Under the pieces are notes generated by a model. The model did no database searches. It was given only the letters and a program-made list of their open reading frames with translations, and was not told where the DNA came from. Below, one piece after another: positions 1 to 11,350 of a stretch of 64,000 bases of DNA (its first letter is position 1; every line of letters starts with the position of its first letter). Source of the stretch: Gnetum montanum (taxonomy: Eukaryota; Streptophyta; Gnetopsida; Gnetales; Gnetaceae); the NCBI GenBank assembly GCA_015680685.1, contig MNCI01014694.1, forward strand, positions 935,136 through 999,135, in the 5' to 3' direction. The position numbers were made by a program, and so were the translations under genes.

Positions 1-336
1 ATTGTTCTTAGATACCAATAAATAAAAATATTGTAAATTTTTATNATTGAAGGAAGTTTAAACTGGTCTGCTAAATCTAAAAGGTCTCAAAGGTTTCAAT
101 GAACATAATTAAAAACATCAATTTCAAAATTAAATGACTCACGTCACTGAGGCCGAACATATTCTTCTAATCAAACATTTCTTTGTAATCCTGTTTAAGG
201 AAGAGCTGCCAAAAATAACAAAAACATTAATTATATTGAGGTGTGGAACCTTGAAATAATTAGAAAAGCTCCCAGATATATAGTCTAAGTGTATTTACAC
301 GTGTCCTGAATTTAGTTCGTGACAGATGCAGAGAAT
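1..336. other. AT-rich DNA without a recognisable feature
   Basis: Both strands were read and no gene, RNA or repeat boundary was recognised. Base 45 is an unresolved N. Confidence 0.5.
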
Positions 337-357
337 AAAATCAAAAAATAATGCAAC

Positions 358-500
358 GAAACGTGAAAGAAACGTTTCAGTCTGCCCAGAAACGTTTCGC
401 CCAACAAGTGACGGATACTGTTCATGAGAAACGGCGTTTTGAAACGGGATCCCGTTTCCGCAACGGAAAACGCGAAACGTTATGAATCCGTTGCGTTTCT
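358..500. repeat. Cluster of GAAACG / CGTTTC motifs
   Basis: At least six GAAACG or CGTTTC hexamers lie within about 140 bp. Two perfect 10-bp palindromes GAAACGTTTC occur at 369-378 and 389-398, exactly 20 bp apart. A minus-strand ORF of 75 codons spans the block but resembles no family I recognise, so I treat it as a by-product of the repeats. The motifs could be protein binding sites or the degraded end of a mobile element. Confidence 0.5.
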
Positions 501-673
501 GGCAACATAGCTCTTTGTTCAATCCAGAAAAAAAAAAATTAAAAGGAGACAGAAAAGTTGTGTTTTAGTTATCAATGTTAAAGGTAGACAAAACTTTTAC
601 TCTTCCCCTCCCATTCCCTCCCATTCCATTGTGAAGAGATACTGCTAGTTGTTTTTCTGCAGGTTCCAACAGG

Positions 674-1084
674 ATGGAAGGAGGTAAGCAAACAACAGAA
701 ATGAATGGGCAAGAAAGATCAAGTAACAAGAGGCAGTGAAAGGAGGCAAGAGTGAAAGGAGAACAAGAAGAGAGGGGAAAAGGGACTCCAGAACAAGGAG
801 GGGAGAGATCAAAACTAATAAAACCTCCACTACATTTAGAGATTGGGGGATTCAGAAGCCATTTCTCTTCAGATTTGTTATTGGACCAGTTCTGGTCTTT
901 TCAAATGGAGGAGGAGAGTAAGATGGAGCTCTACCTCAACCAGGAGTTTTACTAGCAACTCCCAACAGATGAGAAAATTAATTACTTAGATTTGCTGGAG
1001 GAGGTGTGCCTCCTGGAGGCCCTGGTAAGCAAGTTAGTGCAGAAAGTTGTTCAGTTGGTGGAAGAAATTAGAAGCTCACTGTAG
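674..1084 (+). pseudogene. Decayed small ORF, acidic coiled-coil C-terminus
   Basis: A single frame runs from an ATG at 674 to a TAG at 1082-1084 and is broken by only two stops, TGA at 737-739 and TAG at 953-955. The encoded chain would be about 135 residues: a basic, Glu/Arg/Gly-rich N-terminal half, a middle part with MEEESKMELYLNQEFY, and a C-terminal part with leucine/valine heptads (LLEEVCLLEALVSKLVQKVV) that suggests a short coiled coil. No intron signals or domain name can be assigned. It may be a dead host gene copy or a fragment of a mobile-element protein. Continuity of one frame through two stops is the evidence that it was once coding. Confidence 0.4.
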
Positions 1085-1500
1085 AGCTAAGTTTTTTCTA
1101 AATTTAAAAAAAGGTGTAAATTTTATATTTCACCCAGTTATGGTTTTCAGTTTATTCTCTTATCCTTTGAAATTTTGAGTCCTGTAATTTGTGAATTTTT
1201 GGATTGTAACTGTTGTGAATTTTTGGATTGTAACTGCCTGAATCTAATTTCAGGCTTGACTGTGATCATGACCTAAGATTTATTTATTTGGTGCTTTGTT
1301 ATTCTCAAAATCTATTTGAGTTCATTCCATTTTTTTTATTAAAAAGCTTTTTTATTGATTTACGTTTAAATGTTTTTCTCCCATATTAGTTTTTTTTTTC
1401 TTGTTCACCGATATTTTGACATTAAACTGGACCTATGATTTTTCCCATTTAGAAAGCTTTTTGTTGAATATGTCATCTTTAATATTTTAGCATTGCACCT
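1085..1500. other. AT-rich DNA, nothing recognised
   Basis: T-rich sequence without an ORF of note. It may be the upstream part of the LTR whose end is called at about 1709, but I could not align it. Confidence 0.4.
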
Positions 1501-1504
1501 TATA

Positions 1505-1708
1505 GTTTTGTCATAAGAATGAACTTTTAAAAAATTGTTTGCATTTAACACCTAATCTTTGATTTAAGATTTTGAACACCATATTACTCATAACCAACTA
1601 AGCATATTCCTAGGTTTCTGTATCCATACAGGAAATTCCCTAGGCTTTTGTCTCCTAAAATGAGCTTTTCAAGGACATTGTTGTGTGACCCAAATCTGCA
1701 CATCAACA
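1505..1708 (+). repeat. LTR 3' end fragment related to R7/R8
   Basis: The stretch resembles the terminal part of the R7 and R8 LTRs: CCAACTAAG, then TTCCTAGGTTT, a CCATACAGG box, CCCTAGGC, TCTCCT, and finally a CATCAACA terminus at 1701-1708. The order and spacing match 51770-51884 and 63335-63456. No primer-binding site like those of R7 and R8 follows, so this may be a solo or 3' LTR. The upstream limit is not clear. Confidence 0.5.
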
Positions 1709-3715
1709 ATTAAGTTTTTACATAATGATGCACAAGTGATACTGGGAGGTGATGCTGATGCTATGTTAGTATCACCTAAGCATCATGGAGTTGAAACATG
1801 TTGCTCTATGTCAAGGTCTCCAGAATCATCACAACTTATGTCTATTACCTTGGGGTTGATGTAGATTGATCATGGAAGATTAACTAGAGGCAAAACTAGA
1901 TTCTGAAGGTAAGTTTTTTATGTTAAGAGTGCAAGTATCACCTAGCACCACCTAGGTGAAACTTACCATTTTGGACTTCCAAATGTTAATGAAACTACTG
2001 AAACTGATGTTTGTCCTCTAGGGCATGGTCAAGGTTAATTATTGAAAGGTTGTAGAAGCCCAAAATGATATTAGCGATGCTAATTTAAAGGGCATTTTAT
2101 TGGGCCAAGGGGATGTGTCAATGTTAAAGTTACACTTTTCCTAGTGGCTAAAGTACCAAAAAAAAAAAGTGGATACAACAACCACACACATGAATCTAAA
2201 GAGGACAAATACGAAAATAGTAAAGAAAACCCATTGATCATACATGAAGTCAACAAAATTTTAAAATAATAGGAGAAAATCTACAACACTACAAAACTCT
2301 AATTGGAACAAACTAGCTCATAAACTTGAGCATAAGAAATAACAAGAAGCCTAAATCTAGCTTTCAAGAAACTTAAACAATCTCAAACATAAACAAGGAA
2401 GTAATAGTAGCGGTGGAGAAGGATTTCATAATGCACAAACAATAAACCTAACTCAAACAAGAAAAAGAAAAATTGAATATATTTTATTTTAAATACTTTT
2501 TATCTAATATATAATGTAAAACTAGCATGGGTATTTTCATAGGTTTGGCTATAATTACTAACCTCAATTAATGCATTTAAGATCCAAGACATATAACCCT
2601 CATATAGGAACTTCAAATCAAAGCCTTGTTAAACCCATAAGAATCTCATCGCACATACTTCATATTCACATTCCATAAGCAAGCCCAAGCATCATCACCC
2701 ATAGTCACATAGCTTACATACATAATGGAAAAGAACTATGCACAAATCATGAACACACAATAGACTTCTACTATTGTCTCTAATCATTCATCCTTACTAG
2801 TCACAACATCTACTTAATGCATCTCATAAGATTAGTTTGTATAATCATGCCATGTAATCATAATGGAACCTCATAATCACCTATCATGATGCATCATAAA
2901 ACATATCTCATCACATGCTAACTAGTCCACACACCCTCAACCATAACTCACATACATGTAACTAGACATCATACTATATGGAGGGATCATATGGAGGAAA
3001 GTGATATTTAGGATTCAGAAGACACTTAGGTTCATCCAAACTCTTTACAAATCATTAGTTAGGTTTACCTATTACTATGGCATATATTTCAAGCATGTGT
3101 TACTATTTTGAGTTATTGTTCACAAAAGGGTTATTTTTTGGAGGGAAAAGTGGCCAAAAAAAGACAAAAAAAAAGCCTTTAGGATCCATAGAAAGTGTTA
3201 TTCCTACCATATAAATAAGGTACATTAACCTTAACTTGGTCCATAAAATATTGATAACACTTTAATATCTAGAATGATAAATTAAAAAATATATGCAACA
3301 ATATATACTTTTATCAATTATATGTAATAGGTACACCCTACTATTAGTACCTAATAAATATTGGTACCACTAAAAAATGACTTTAAGATTTATAACTTTA
3401 TTTTACTATTAAAACCCACAAAAATAGTCACATAGGTGTCAATTTTCATCCTTAGTATAGGGTATTGTAGGGGGTTGCAGATGGATGGTTTGGTTAGTTT
3501 GGTAGCAATAATAATTAGTCATTTTGCTTTATTTTTTATTTGTTTATACCTTTTTATTTGTGTTATTTTCTTTGTTAAGGGTGGTGAAACTTTTGAATTG
3601 GAGGTTTCAAGTTATAGGTTTGATTTTTCTGGGTAATGTTCATCATCATCATCCTAGCCTTGTCCCAATAAAAAGGACAATGTTGAGTTACAAAATTCAA
3701 ATTAGTCAATCATAT
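1709..3715. other. AT-rich intergenic DNA without recognised genes
   Basis: About 2 kb of low-complexity AT-rich sequence with A-runs near 2158-2170 and 3155-3175. The ORFs at 3436-3748 are T-rich and hydrophobic by composition only. No conserved motif was recognised. Confidence 0.5.
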
Positions 3716-3905
3716 GTTACTCAAGTGGTTAGCTTATTGGCTTGTTAGGTAATGGATTGCAAGTTTGAGTCATGCTTAAGTTATTGTCATAGTCTTCTAT
3801 AATTCTTTTAAAGTCTCTATTCTCTATATGTCTTGGGGTGTACTTATAGTCATTCTTTTAGGTTCCAATATCCCCCTCCCTCTTCCACAAATAAAATTCT
3901 AATTC
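3716..3905 (+). repeat. Probable tRNA-derived SINE (or tRNA relic)
   Basis: A pol III style pair of internal boxes is visible: an A-box-like TGGTTAGCTTATTGG at 3726-3740 and a B-box-like AGTTTGAGTCA at 3762-3772, about 35 bp apart as in a tRNA. The arm between them reads like a tRNA anticodon region (GGCTTGTTAGGTAATGG). The sequence continues into a non-tRNA tail ending near a pyrimidine-rich stretch. The acceptor stem does not close, so a functional tRNA is unlikely. The 3' limit is approximate. Confidence 0.45.
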
Positions 3906-3979
3906 TACCAAGAAGATTTAACCTTGTTAGTCATCTTATTTGCCTTGTTGTGGAAGTTAACCAATTCTGAATCATTTCA

Positions 3980-5080
3980 CTAAATTGTTATCTTCTCAAT
4001 GTGTTTGATCAAAGTGATAGCATCATGGAGGCTAAGTGGCATTGGGTAGACCAATTTGCTTCTAACCTAGTTATTAATCATATCCTAAAAGATATTTAAC
4101 AACTATTCAATAGGCAAAGACTATGTAAGCTCCATGATGCTAGACCTTCATATAGGCATGATGTTCATTGGGCGAACGATGAGTAAGCTCCTTGGTATCA
4201 AGTGTACCATCCTTGACAATGTTGTGCCTGAATCTTTCTACAAAAGTTGTAAACAACTCTTCAAGTGATGTGATGGAATCATGGGGGAGTGACCTTTATC
4301 ACCCGAGGTCTTTTCCCATCAAGGAGTTAGAGAAACTAGGCAATACAGTGTGAAGATAGCTAGCTAAAAGCATGCATTCATTGTAAAAAGTGATAACATG
4401 ATTGGTGGAATTAGATTTTGCATTGTGCTTGGTGAAATCAAGCAATGAAACCCTTTGGGAACTTGAGCTGTTAGGATTAAAGGGCTAATGAAATTAATAA
4501 GGAGATTAGCTACTGACATAATAGGATTATGCCCTTGTAATGTAGTGGCTTTCTAATTTGGTTCTCATTTAGTTACAACCTGGTAGAAAGATCTTACAAC
4601 AATAAGCTTAATTTTGAAGGAACACTAGATGAGGATGGAATGGTGATAGTTACAAGTACTAGATTGTAAGTGGGCATAGTATGCTGAACAATAGGAGTAG
4701 TAATGGGAATAAGAAATGATGGCACAATATTGTACTAGGGAATTTAGTGTAAGGAACAAAGAAATGACATGGAAACTTAGGACTATTGTATTAGTAGTAT
4801 GTGTGGTAAGGATTGAAATGGGTACAAAGGTGGATTAATACTTTGCAATAATGTTGATACTATAGGGTTGATAGTGGCTATATTGAAGAACAAGTCATAT
4901 GCAAGTGGTATATTGATCATAGGTGGAGCCACAATCAAATAAATAAGTAGAGATAGTGCTAAAGGAACAATGTTTTGGGGCACAGAGATAGCAAGGGGGT
5001 TAGTGGAATCAACAAGATTAACATGTTGCAAAGTAGGGATTTATTGTAGAAAGATGGATGTGTGGAAGGGATCAACAGGT
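3980..5080 (-). pseudogene. R1: Ty3/gypsy gag remnant
   Basis: Read on the minus strand, 4500 to 4050 encodes pieces of a retrotransposon gag core: a segment ending in HTVLPSFSNSLMGK, then SLPHDSITSLEELFTTF and VERFRHNIVKDGTLDTKEL. This pattern (hydrophobic helix, Leu-Pro-x-x-Ser-Ile, EEL, RF) is that of the retrotransposon capsid family. Stops and frameshifts are frequent. Upstream on the minus strand, 5031-4783 is a Pro/Ile/Leu-rich open stretch that may be gag N-terminal sequence. The family differs from R2-R6. The orientation is opposite to the neighbouring R2 pol, so the two are separate insertions. Confidence 0.55.
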
Positions 5081-5529
5081 AGGGAAACATGAGGTTTTTT
5101 GCCTCCATCGTCATCATGGATTATCATCACACTACTACCTTTTTTGTGTTGGCCAATGGATATATAGTTCCTCCTTGTAATATTGGGATGTTTCACTAGG
5201 AACTCCATCATCACTTGTCTCCTTTATATCGTAGCAATCATCATAACCTACAATTCATCCCTTATGGCTAAGTACTATGCTAGTTAGCTTGTTCATCCCC
5301 ATCTAGCTCAATCAGGTTACTACCAATGATACAAAATTTTCAACCCAAAACAACCAAGACTATCTTTGAACCTACCAAAATCATCACTATAAGTGTTGAA
5401 GTTGATGTTAATAGGTTGCTAGAAAGTATTTTTGGATTGTTGATGCAACATCAACATCAACACTAGAGTTAGAAAAATTTTAAGTTCTAGGGTATTGAGG
5501 TCAAACTATCAAAATCACATGATTTAAAT

Positions 5530-5541
5530 GTTATGATACCA
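5530..5541 (-). other. Possible R1 primer-binding site
   Basis: On the minus strand the sequence reads TGGTATCATAAC, close to the plant initiator-Met primer site TGGTATCAGAGC. It directly follows CCTAGGCTTCCA, which could be the end of an LTR to the right (5542 to about 5640). Position and strand fit a 5' LTR-PBS-gag order for R1. The match is short and no second LTR was found. Confidence 0.3.
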
Positions 5542-5645
5542 TGGAAGCCTAGGATGCATCATTTGGAATCCCACAAGGTCCAATTTAATGCTAAAATTTA
5601 GTTTTATATAGGTGATAGAAAGAAGGTTGCAGCTAAAGAAAAATC

Positions 5646-7440
5646 CATGTCATGACAAATGTGTCAAATTAGTCCAAACCATTTCATGTCATGACAGATG
5701 TATCAAATTATGCCTTGGAAGCCTTGCTTACAAGATGGACAATAAGAAATGTCCATCCTACATCCACTACCCTAGTTGAAGCATTGTGGGTGCACAACTA
5801 AACTACACCACTACAAAAAAAGAATTTATGGTAGTGGTGTTTGCTCTAGAAAAGTTTAGGCATTATGTGCTTGGATACAAGGTGTTTGTACACATGGACC
5901 ACAGTGCCATCCACTTCCTAATGAACAAGCCAATGGTAAGTCCCTGTGTCATATGAGGGTTGGTGATCTTGCAGGAATTTGATCTTACAATGGTAGATCG
6001 AAGGGGCACTTAGAATGTCATTATTGATCACTTATCTCAGTTGCAATGGAACAACAAAGAGGAAGAAAATTCACTATCTGATATGTTTCCTGATGAACTC
6101 CTCTTTACTAGGACTATAACTGAATAACTACCCAATGAGCCTAAATGGTATGATGACATTCTTAGCTATCTTCTCACCTAAGAAATTCCATAGGGATTGG
6201 ACCATTAGAAGAAACAACAATTTCTTCATCAGGTAAAACATTTTATGGAGATCAATGGATACCTCTACAAGGTGTGCACTGATGGCCTAGTTTGTTGGTG
6301 TGTCCCTAATGCCAACCAACTTTGTGTTCTCCAAGATGCTCATGAAGGTCCTTGTGGATGACACTATGATGGAAGATGCACAACCATTAAAATCCTGATG
6401 GTAGGGTACTATTGGCCAACAATTTTCAAGGATTCTCACCATTACATCCATTCTTGTGACTGTTGCCAACAAGATGGCGGAATGACTGCTTAAATGGAGG
6501 AGCCTTAGCAATGGATTCAACCATTGGAATCCTTTGACATCTGGGGTATTGATTTCATGAGTTCCATCATGCCCATGTCAAATAAAAAGACATACATCAT
6601 AGTCGTCATTGACTATTGTATGAAATGGGTAGAAGTAGTAGCTATCATCGACTGTACATCTTCTACTACTACTCGGTTTGTACAACAAAATGTTGTAAAT
6701 AGGTTTGGTATGCCATGTGCATTAATTTCTGATAATGGAACTCATTTTATAGGCACTACTTTTTGGAAGCTCATGCGATGCTTGGGGGTTGAACATAAAC
6801 TCACAACAGCCTACCACCCCCAAGCCAATAGAAAAGCTAAGGTTGCCAATAGGGAAATCACAAGGATTCTAATAAGAACTATTAGCAAATATAGGAAATA
6901 CTGGAGCACAAAACTCAATGATGCCCTTTGGGCCTGCTACTTAACATGGAAACTTCCTATAGGCTATTCTCCCTATGAGCTTGTGTATAGAAAATTACCA
7001 ACACTTCCTATTCAATCTGAGCTCCATACACTTTCAATAGCCTTTGACCTTGACCTTAACTTGATTCTAGCACAAAAAGAAAGACTGAATCTTAGCCTAC
7101 TAGATAAAAATCAATTGGTGGCCCTATCATCTAATGAGTTGCACAAGGCCTACAACAAAAAGTGTCATGACCTTAAAATTAGAAAAGTCAAATTTCAACC
7201 GAGAGATAAGGTTCTTTACTGGAATCCCACACACGTGCCTCAATGAACTAAGTTCCAAACATTTTGGAAAGGACCTTACATCATCTACAAAACTTTTCTT
7301 TCTGGGGTCATGATGATCTACAAACTTGAGAGCCCAAATAAGAAACAAGTAGTCAACATCCAACAAATCAAATCTTTCCACAAGCATAAGCTAGCTAATA
7401 CAAAAAATGCCTCATTTAATGGACAATCACATTCCATATT
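5646..7440 (+). pseudogene. R2 pol remnant: RNase H and integrase
   Basis: The chain begins in RNase H at MTDVSNYALEALLT (from about 5690) and, after a frameshift, continues with SIVGAQLNYTTTKKEFM and ALEKFRHYVLGYKVF, then HMDHSAIHFLMNK. The zinc-binding region (LQDAHEGPCG, then the HSCDCCQQDGG cysteine pair) lies at about 6325-6485. In-frame stops occur at several points up to 6495. The 3' part includes the integrase C-terminal GPYIIYKTF and QQIKSFHKH segment to about 7400. A 26-bp stretch of the RNase H start is duplicated at 5646-5671 and 5685-5710. Similarity to the R4 and R6 pol segments is plain. It is not functional. Confidence 0.8.
6524..7246 (+). pseudogene. R2 integrase catalytic core, open for 240 codons
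   Basis: This is the only long open stretch of the R2 pol. It starts inside the integrase at FDIWGIDFM, so the ATG is not a true gene start. DDE positions: first Asp at residue 10 (GIDFM), second Asp at residue 70 (ISDNGTHF), and at the D(35)E position, residue 106, a Lys (KAKVANREI) instead of Glu. R4 has the same Lys and R6 has Glu (GQLEVTN). Then follow IGYSPYELVYRKLP and the C-terminal KVKFQPRDKVLYWNPTHVPQ, which precedes a TGA. The enzyme would be expected to be inactive on family knowledge. Confidence 0.75.
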
Positions 7441-7460
7441 TTGGATTTTCTCCTTTCAAC

Positions 7461-7478
7461 TTAGTTATGGGGGAGATG
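7461..7478 (+). other. R2 internal purine motif after pol
   Basis: TTAGTTATGGGGGAGATG follows the integrase end. The same motif follows pol in R4 (23741-23760, minus) and R6 (43055-43064) and resembles the true polypurine tract before the 3' LTRs. It may be a central or relic polypurine tract. Confidence 0.5.
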
Positions 7479-9453
7479 GCCACCCATGCTGCCCATATAA
7501 GTGGCTCCTTAATTTTTCAACTTTTTGTTTTACACATTCTTTATTTTACATTTTCTGGTTTTCATGTTATTAATCTTTTCTAATTTTTGTGTTACACCAT
7601 CGTTAGTACATTTGCTATTTCTTGAAGATTTTACATTTTCATTTATTTTATTTTGGTGTGATTTTATAACTATTTGTTAATAAGTGCCAAGTACAGTGGT
7701 AATGTGTTGCTTGATGGTGGTATGTACTATTTTGTTATTTGATTGTTGGTGTCTAGATTTTGGCTTTGAATTTCATTATGAATGATTAGGATAGGGTTTT
7801 TTTTCTCATGCAATAAGAAGTGAGTCCACAACATCCACCCATCCACAAACTTTATGGTTTTTCTTGTTTTAGAAACATCTAGTCCCTTTTTTATTAACAA
7901 AGCTTTCACAAATTTATGACTTTGGTAATTTCTGGAATTGGAAAGAATTCAAAGGTTTGAATATGGTGTGACTTCAAGGGGATTTTGTATTCTTTGTGCC
8001 TTTCTATTTGCCTGGGTACCTGTGCGTTTTCATGGATTTCTTACCGTTCTACAATGACCAATAAAAGGAAGTTGAATAAGTCTTTGCATGGTGTGGTTCT
8101 CATAAAAAATGATGGGAATTCAAAGCACAAACCTTAGAAAAAATAAATGCACATGTCTTTACATGGTGTGGTTCCCATTTCATAAAAAATGATGGAAATT
8201 CAATGCACACCCATTAGACAAAATAAACAAGCTACAAGCACTAGTTATGGGACTAGAAAGACATGTTACCCATGCCTGAAGGTCCCCTCTAACTAAGGCC
8301 CTTTCTTACTTCCTACTTCTCTTTTCTTCTTTAATAAGGAATGGTGGCTATTCTATGGGAGCACTCTTGTATCTTAGGAGGATGGATTGGTCTTAGGATG
8401 ATGATGTGAAGTCACTAAATGTGGTTGGTTTTGGTCTAGACTAATGATGGATCTTATCAAGTTATTTAACCATAAAATTCACAAGGGACTTCATATGACC
8501 TTAATTAGGAACTCCATTCCACTCTCTCTCTCTCTCATCCATCTATGCTTTTCATATCTCACCTCACTACCAGTTTCATGTTCTTATTTGATGTCCTAGT
8601 TTGATGTGTTAGAATTTTTAGGTAGTTTCTTTCAAGTTTTTGTACTTAACCTTCCATAACCATTCATCATCTATGGAGCCCACAAACTCTTTGGTTGAAG
8701 TTACACAAGGGTAGAAAAGCCTTTTGCTTGCTTTTGGAAGGACCCACTTGCATATCTTTTGGTTGGGTTAGTTAAGTTCTTTATCCTTAAACACTCTTAC
8801 AATCAAATCCTTTTGTTTACCTCATTAATGACATCCAATTGTGTAGATCTTCACAATATTTTTCAGTGAACTTTCCTTTTTTATTGTTGTGAATTCTTAT
8901 ACCCTCTTTAAATATTTTCTTCAAATATTTTCTTATGTTAATTTTTTTCAAATTTAATGGCCCACTTATCTATTTTACCCTATTTATCAGCCTTCTCACT
9001 AACACTACTAAAGGAATCAATCTATCACAATCAAAACCTAGCCGAGTGAAACCTCCGATGAGATAAGGCATTTAATAGCTATGTGTTACACATTACATAC
9101 TAATTCATGATTTTGTTGGGATTGTAGTGGGAAGCATGGACTGGAAGCAGGACTATCTTTACCAAGGATGATGCAACAGTGCCACACAATGTGGACTGTT
9201 CAAGATTGTTGAATCTTCTTTCTCACTCTTCAGCTACGAAGAGGCATTAGATGTCAATTTTATCTAGGATGTTCACTTCTCTTATCATGAACACCCAATT
9301 TTGTAAAGATTGTAACTTTGTACACTTGGATACTCAGAGTCTGTTTGTTCTATTCGAGTTACTTTGTATGTCAGTCAATAATCCCATACCTTCCCAATAT
9401 TTTGTAAGGAACTTGTTCCTTCTCTTCTACACTTGAGGACAAGTTTTCATCAG
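7479..9453 (+). other. R2 noncoding region between pol and 3' LTR
   Basis: About 2 kb without a gene. It begins T-rich, as in R4, R5 and R6. A 67-72 bp block is duplicated at 8081-8147 and 8156-8227 (TCTTTGCATGGTGTGGTTC and its variant); R4 has one copy near 23190. ACTAGAAAGACATGTTACCC at 8252-8271 occurs twice in R6. The block at 8731-8755 (TTGGAAGGACCCACTTGCAT) is the R2 version of a segment conserved in all five family members. A CT microsatellite lies at 8521-8536. Confidence 0.6.
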
Positions 9454-9464
9454 TTGTGGGGGTA
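9454..9464 (+). other. R2 polypurine tract
   Basis: GTTGTGGGGGTA lies immediately before the TGATGA start of the LTR, the expected position of the plus-strand primer. Confidence 0.6.
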
Positions 9465-10295
9465 TGATGAATCATGTTTTTGTGTGTGCTCTGATGTCAG
9501 GTACTTGATGTCAAAGCCTCAACATCAAGTATCCAATGTCAAAGCCAGAATGCGATGTCAGATATCCAATATTGCGGGATATATGCCAACCTGTAACTAT
9601 AGTGCTTGGGCTCATGACTTCAATATAGTTTTTCAACAATTTTTGTCATAGTTAGTGAAGCTCTTACAATTTATTTTCTTCAGAGTTGGAATATTTTCTA
9701 AGTGCCTATAGCGAGACTCTAAGGGTATATGGATCTTTTTTCAAACACTAATGTACCTGGGCATAGTAGTGTGATGGGAATAAAAATGAACTCTTTTGAT
9801 AATCCTTGCAGCACTGAGAATAGATTAATGTTTCCTTTAATGCACTTTACTTTAATGCACTTAAATCAAGTAATTAATTTATAGTTGTTAATGAACACAA
9901 GCATGACCACTTTGAGCATACATATAGGGCTTGGTAACCTAGCAACGCTATATGTGTTCAGGATGTGTCTAAGAAAGTGGGACAAGTACTTGTGTTAAGC
10001 TAGCTAGGAAATAAATGAATTAGATCTTAAATTACTCTACCTTTCATTCCTGTCGTAGGTAATAAAATTTATAAAACATAAAATGAGAAAAATCATATAC
10101 CTCAATTACACTTAAACCATACCCTTGAGCTTCATAAGTGTAGTTGGAAAGACAATGAACGTTCTCAATGCCCATTTCACTTCTTAGAGGAACTAGTGTA
10201 CTAGAGAACTATAGGTCCATGAAATTCAACTGGATCACACATAAACACTTTAGTGATTCCTATGGTTGGGCATAGGGGTACCTCTCCATTCATGA
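9465..10295 (+). repeat. R2 3' LTR (diverged)
   Basis: The start TGATGAATCATG directly follows the purine tract. The end is placed at the segment TAGGGGTACCTCTCCATTCA, which matches TAGGGGTACCTCACCACTCA before the termini of the R3 and R5 LTRs. Its length of about 830 bp fits the 794-905 bp of its relatives. It has no clear TATA box, and its U3 lacks the GATATC array seen in R3-R5, so it is a distinct subfamily or badly decayed. The end is good to a few bases only. Confidence 0.55.
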
Positions 10296-10539
10296 CAAGC
10301 TTATATAAATATTATAATTCTTTTGAAAGAAAGATTTATATGTTAAGAAATGATATTTGATGAACAAAAATTTGGCCTTTTACACTTCAATGAAGAGAAA
10401 AAAGAAAAAGAAAATTTAATGGTAATTCAAAAACAATTTTAATTTCCATCAAGGCTTGAAAAGATGCACCCTCCAAGTCAAATACTTGACCATGGGAAGA
10501 AGACACACAAGAAGCATGGGAAGATGTCATGTTGCATAC
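10296..10539. other. Short spacer between R2 and R3
   Basis: This is AT-rich sequence between two LTRs with no gene. The last five bases, CATAC (10535-10539), would be the left target-site duplicate of R3, but the partner is lost with the right end of R3. Confidence 0.45.
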
Positions 10540-11333
10540 TGATGAGTGGTGAGGTACCCCTACACTCAACCATACAAATATGAGCGTTTCATGCACGATC
10601 TGGTCAAACTTCGTAGATGGACTAATTGTGGTATCTAGACAATTATTCTTAGGTCGCAGTTCACTATCTTCCCACCTAGACTAGTATTAGCTTTGTCATG
10701 TATGGTTTAGTCCAGAGTGAGGTGTATGATGTGTTTCTATGCTAATGCTACTCCTGGGTATGGTGGTGAATAAGATTAACTAAGCTAAGGGAGAAAGGGA
10801 GAGAGAGAATCTACGCTAGCCTAAGTGCGATGAGTATCTGGTCCTCAATCATCCGTACACATCTTGGACCTCATGCATGACTACCACTGAGATTACTAAG
10901 CACAGATCCTAGGTACGCTACTGGGTTACCAAATAGTCACACTTAAATGCTTGTAATCGTGTCATACTCATTCCACGTGTAACATGAGTTTAGGGTGAAG
11001 AGATATTAACTAAAATAATAATAAATAACAATTAAATAAATAATTGAACTAAGTGAATGTTGCAATGATAAAGTAATCTCGATCTTTATTTTCGGTCATG
11101 TGCATGTCCAAGTATGTCACACTCGAATAAAGGATGTCGTACAATTACAATTACCACATTGTGGGCATACACTGGGAGAGAAGGATTAAGAGAAGGACAA
11201 CATAAAACTTAACACTTAAACTAAGAATTAAAAAACTACCTATCGAAATTATGTACCTCTTATTTATAGATGAGGAGACAAGCTGTGATATCATGTACAC
11301 GATATCATGGTTAACCAAAATGACAACTCATCA
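10540..11333 (-). repeat. R3 3' LTR
   Basis: Minus-strand termini are TGATGAGTTGTC at the start and CACTCATCA at the end, so the ends form an inverted repeat TGATGA/TCATCA. The length is 794 bp. U3 carries GATATC motifs at about 11287-11306 and a TATA box, TATAAATA, at 11268-11261, followed by AGAGG as in R4. Downstream is the R-U5 part with TCCTTTATTCGAG and AATAAAGATC, which may contain the polyadenylation signal. It is shorter than the R5 LTR (905 bp) owing to indels. Confidence 0.8.
11261..11268 (-). promoter_or_regulatory. TATA box of R3 LTR
   Basis: TATAAATA on the minus strand, 65-73 bp inside the LTR start, in the position of the R4 (21813-21820) and R5 (35651-35658) boxes. Confidence 0.6.
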
Positions 11334-11350
11334 TACCCCCATGACTGAGG
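11334..11350 (-). other. R3 polypurine tract
   Basis: The minus strand reads CCTCAGTCATGGGGGTA just before TGATGA. The same AGTCATGGGG core precedes the 3' LTRs of R4 and R6; R5 has AATCATGGGGG. Confidence 0.65.

Larger units (their letters stand above)
5642..10295 (+). mobile_element. R2: 5'-truncated Ty3/gypsy element
   Basis: Order on the plus strand: RNase H, H2C2 zinc-binding region, integrase, a purine tract at 7461-7478, about 2 kb noncoding, a second purine tract at 9454-9464, and a 3' LTR. The 5' LTR, gag, protease and reverse transcriptase are absent. There is no ORF3 between pol and the LTR, the same arrangement as R4, and the sequence just before the LTR (CAATAATCCCATACCTTCCC) is shared with R4. 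The 5' junction with R1 lies near 5640. Confidence 0.75.

Noticed and set aside
3436-3748. Two overlapping hydrophobic ORFs
   Set aside because: T-rich low-complexity translation; no start context or family.
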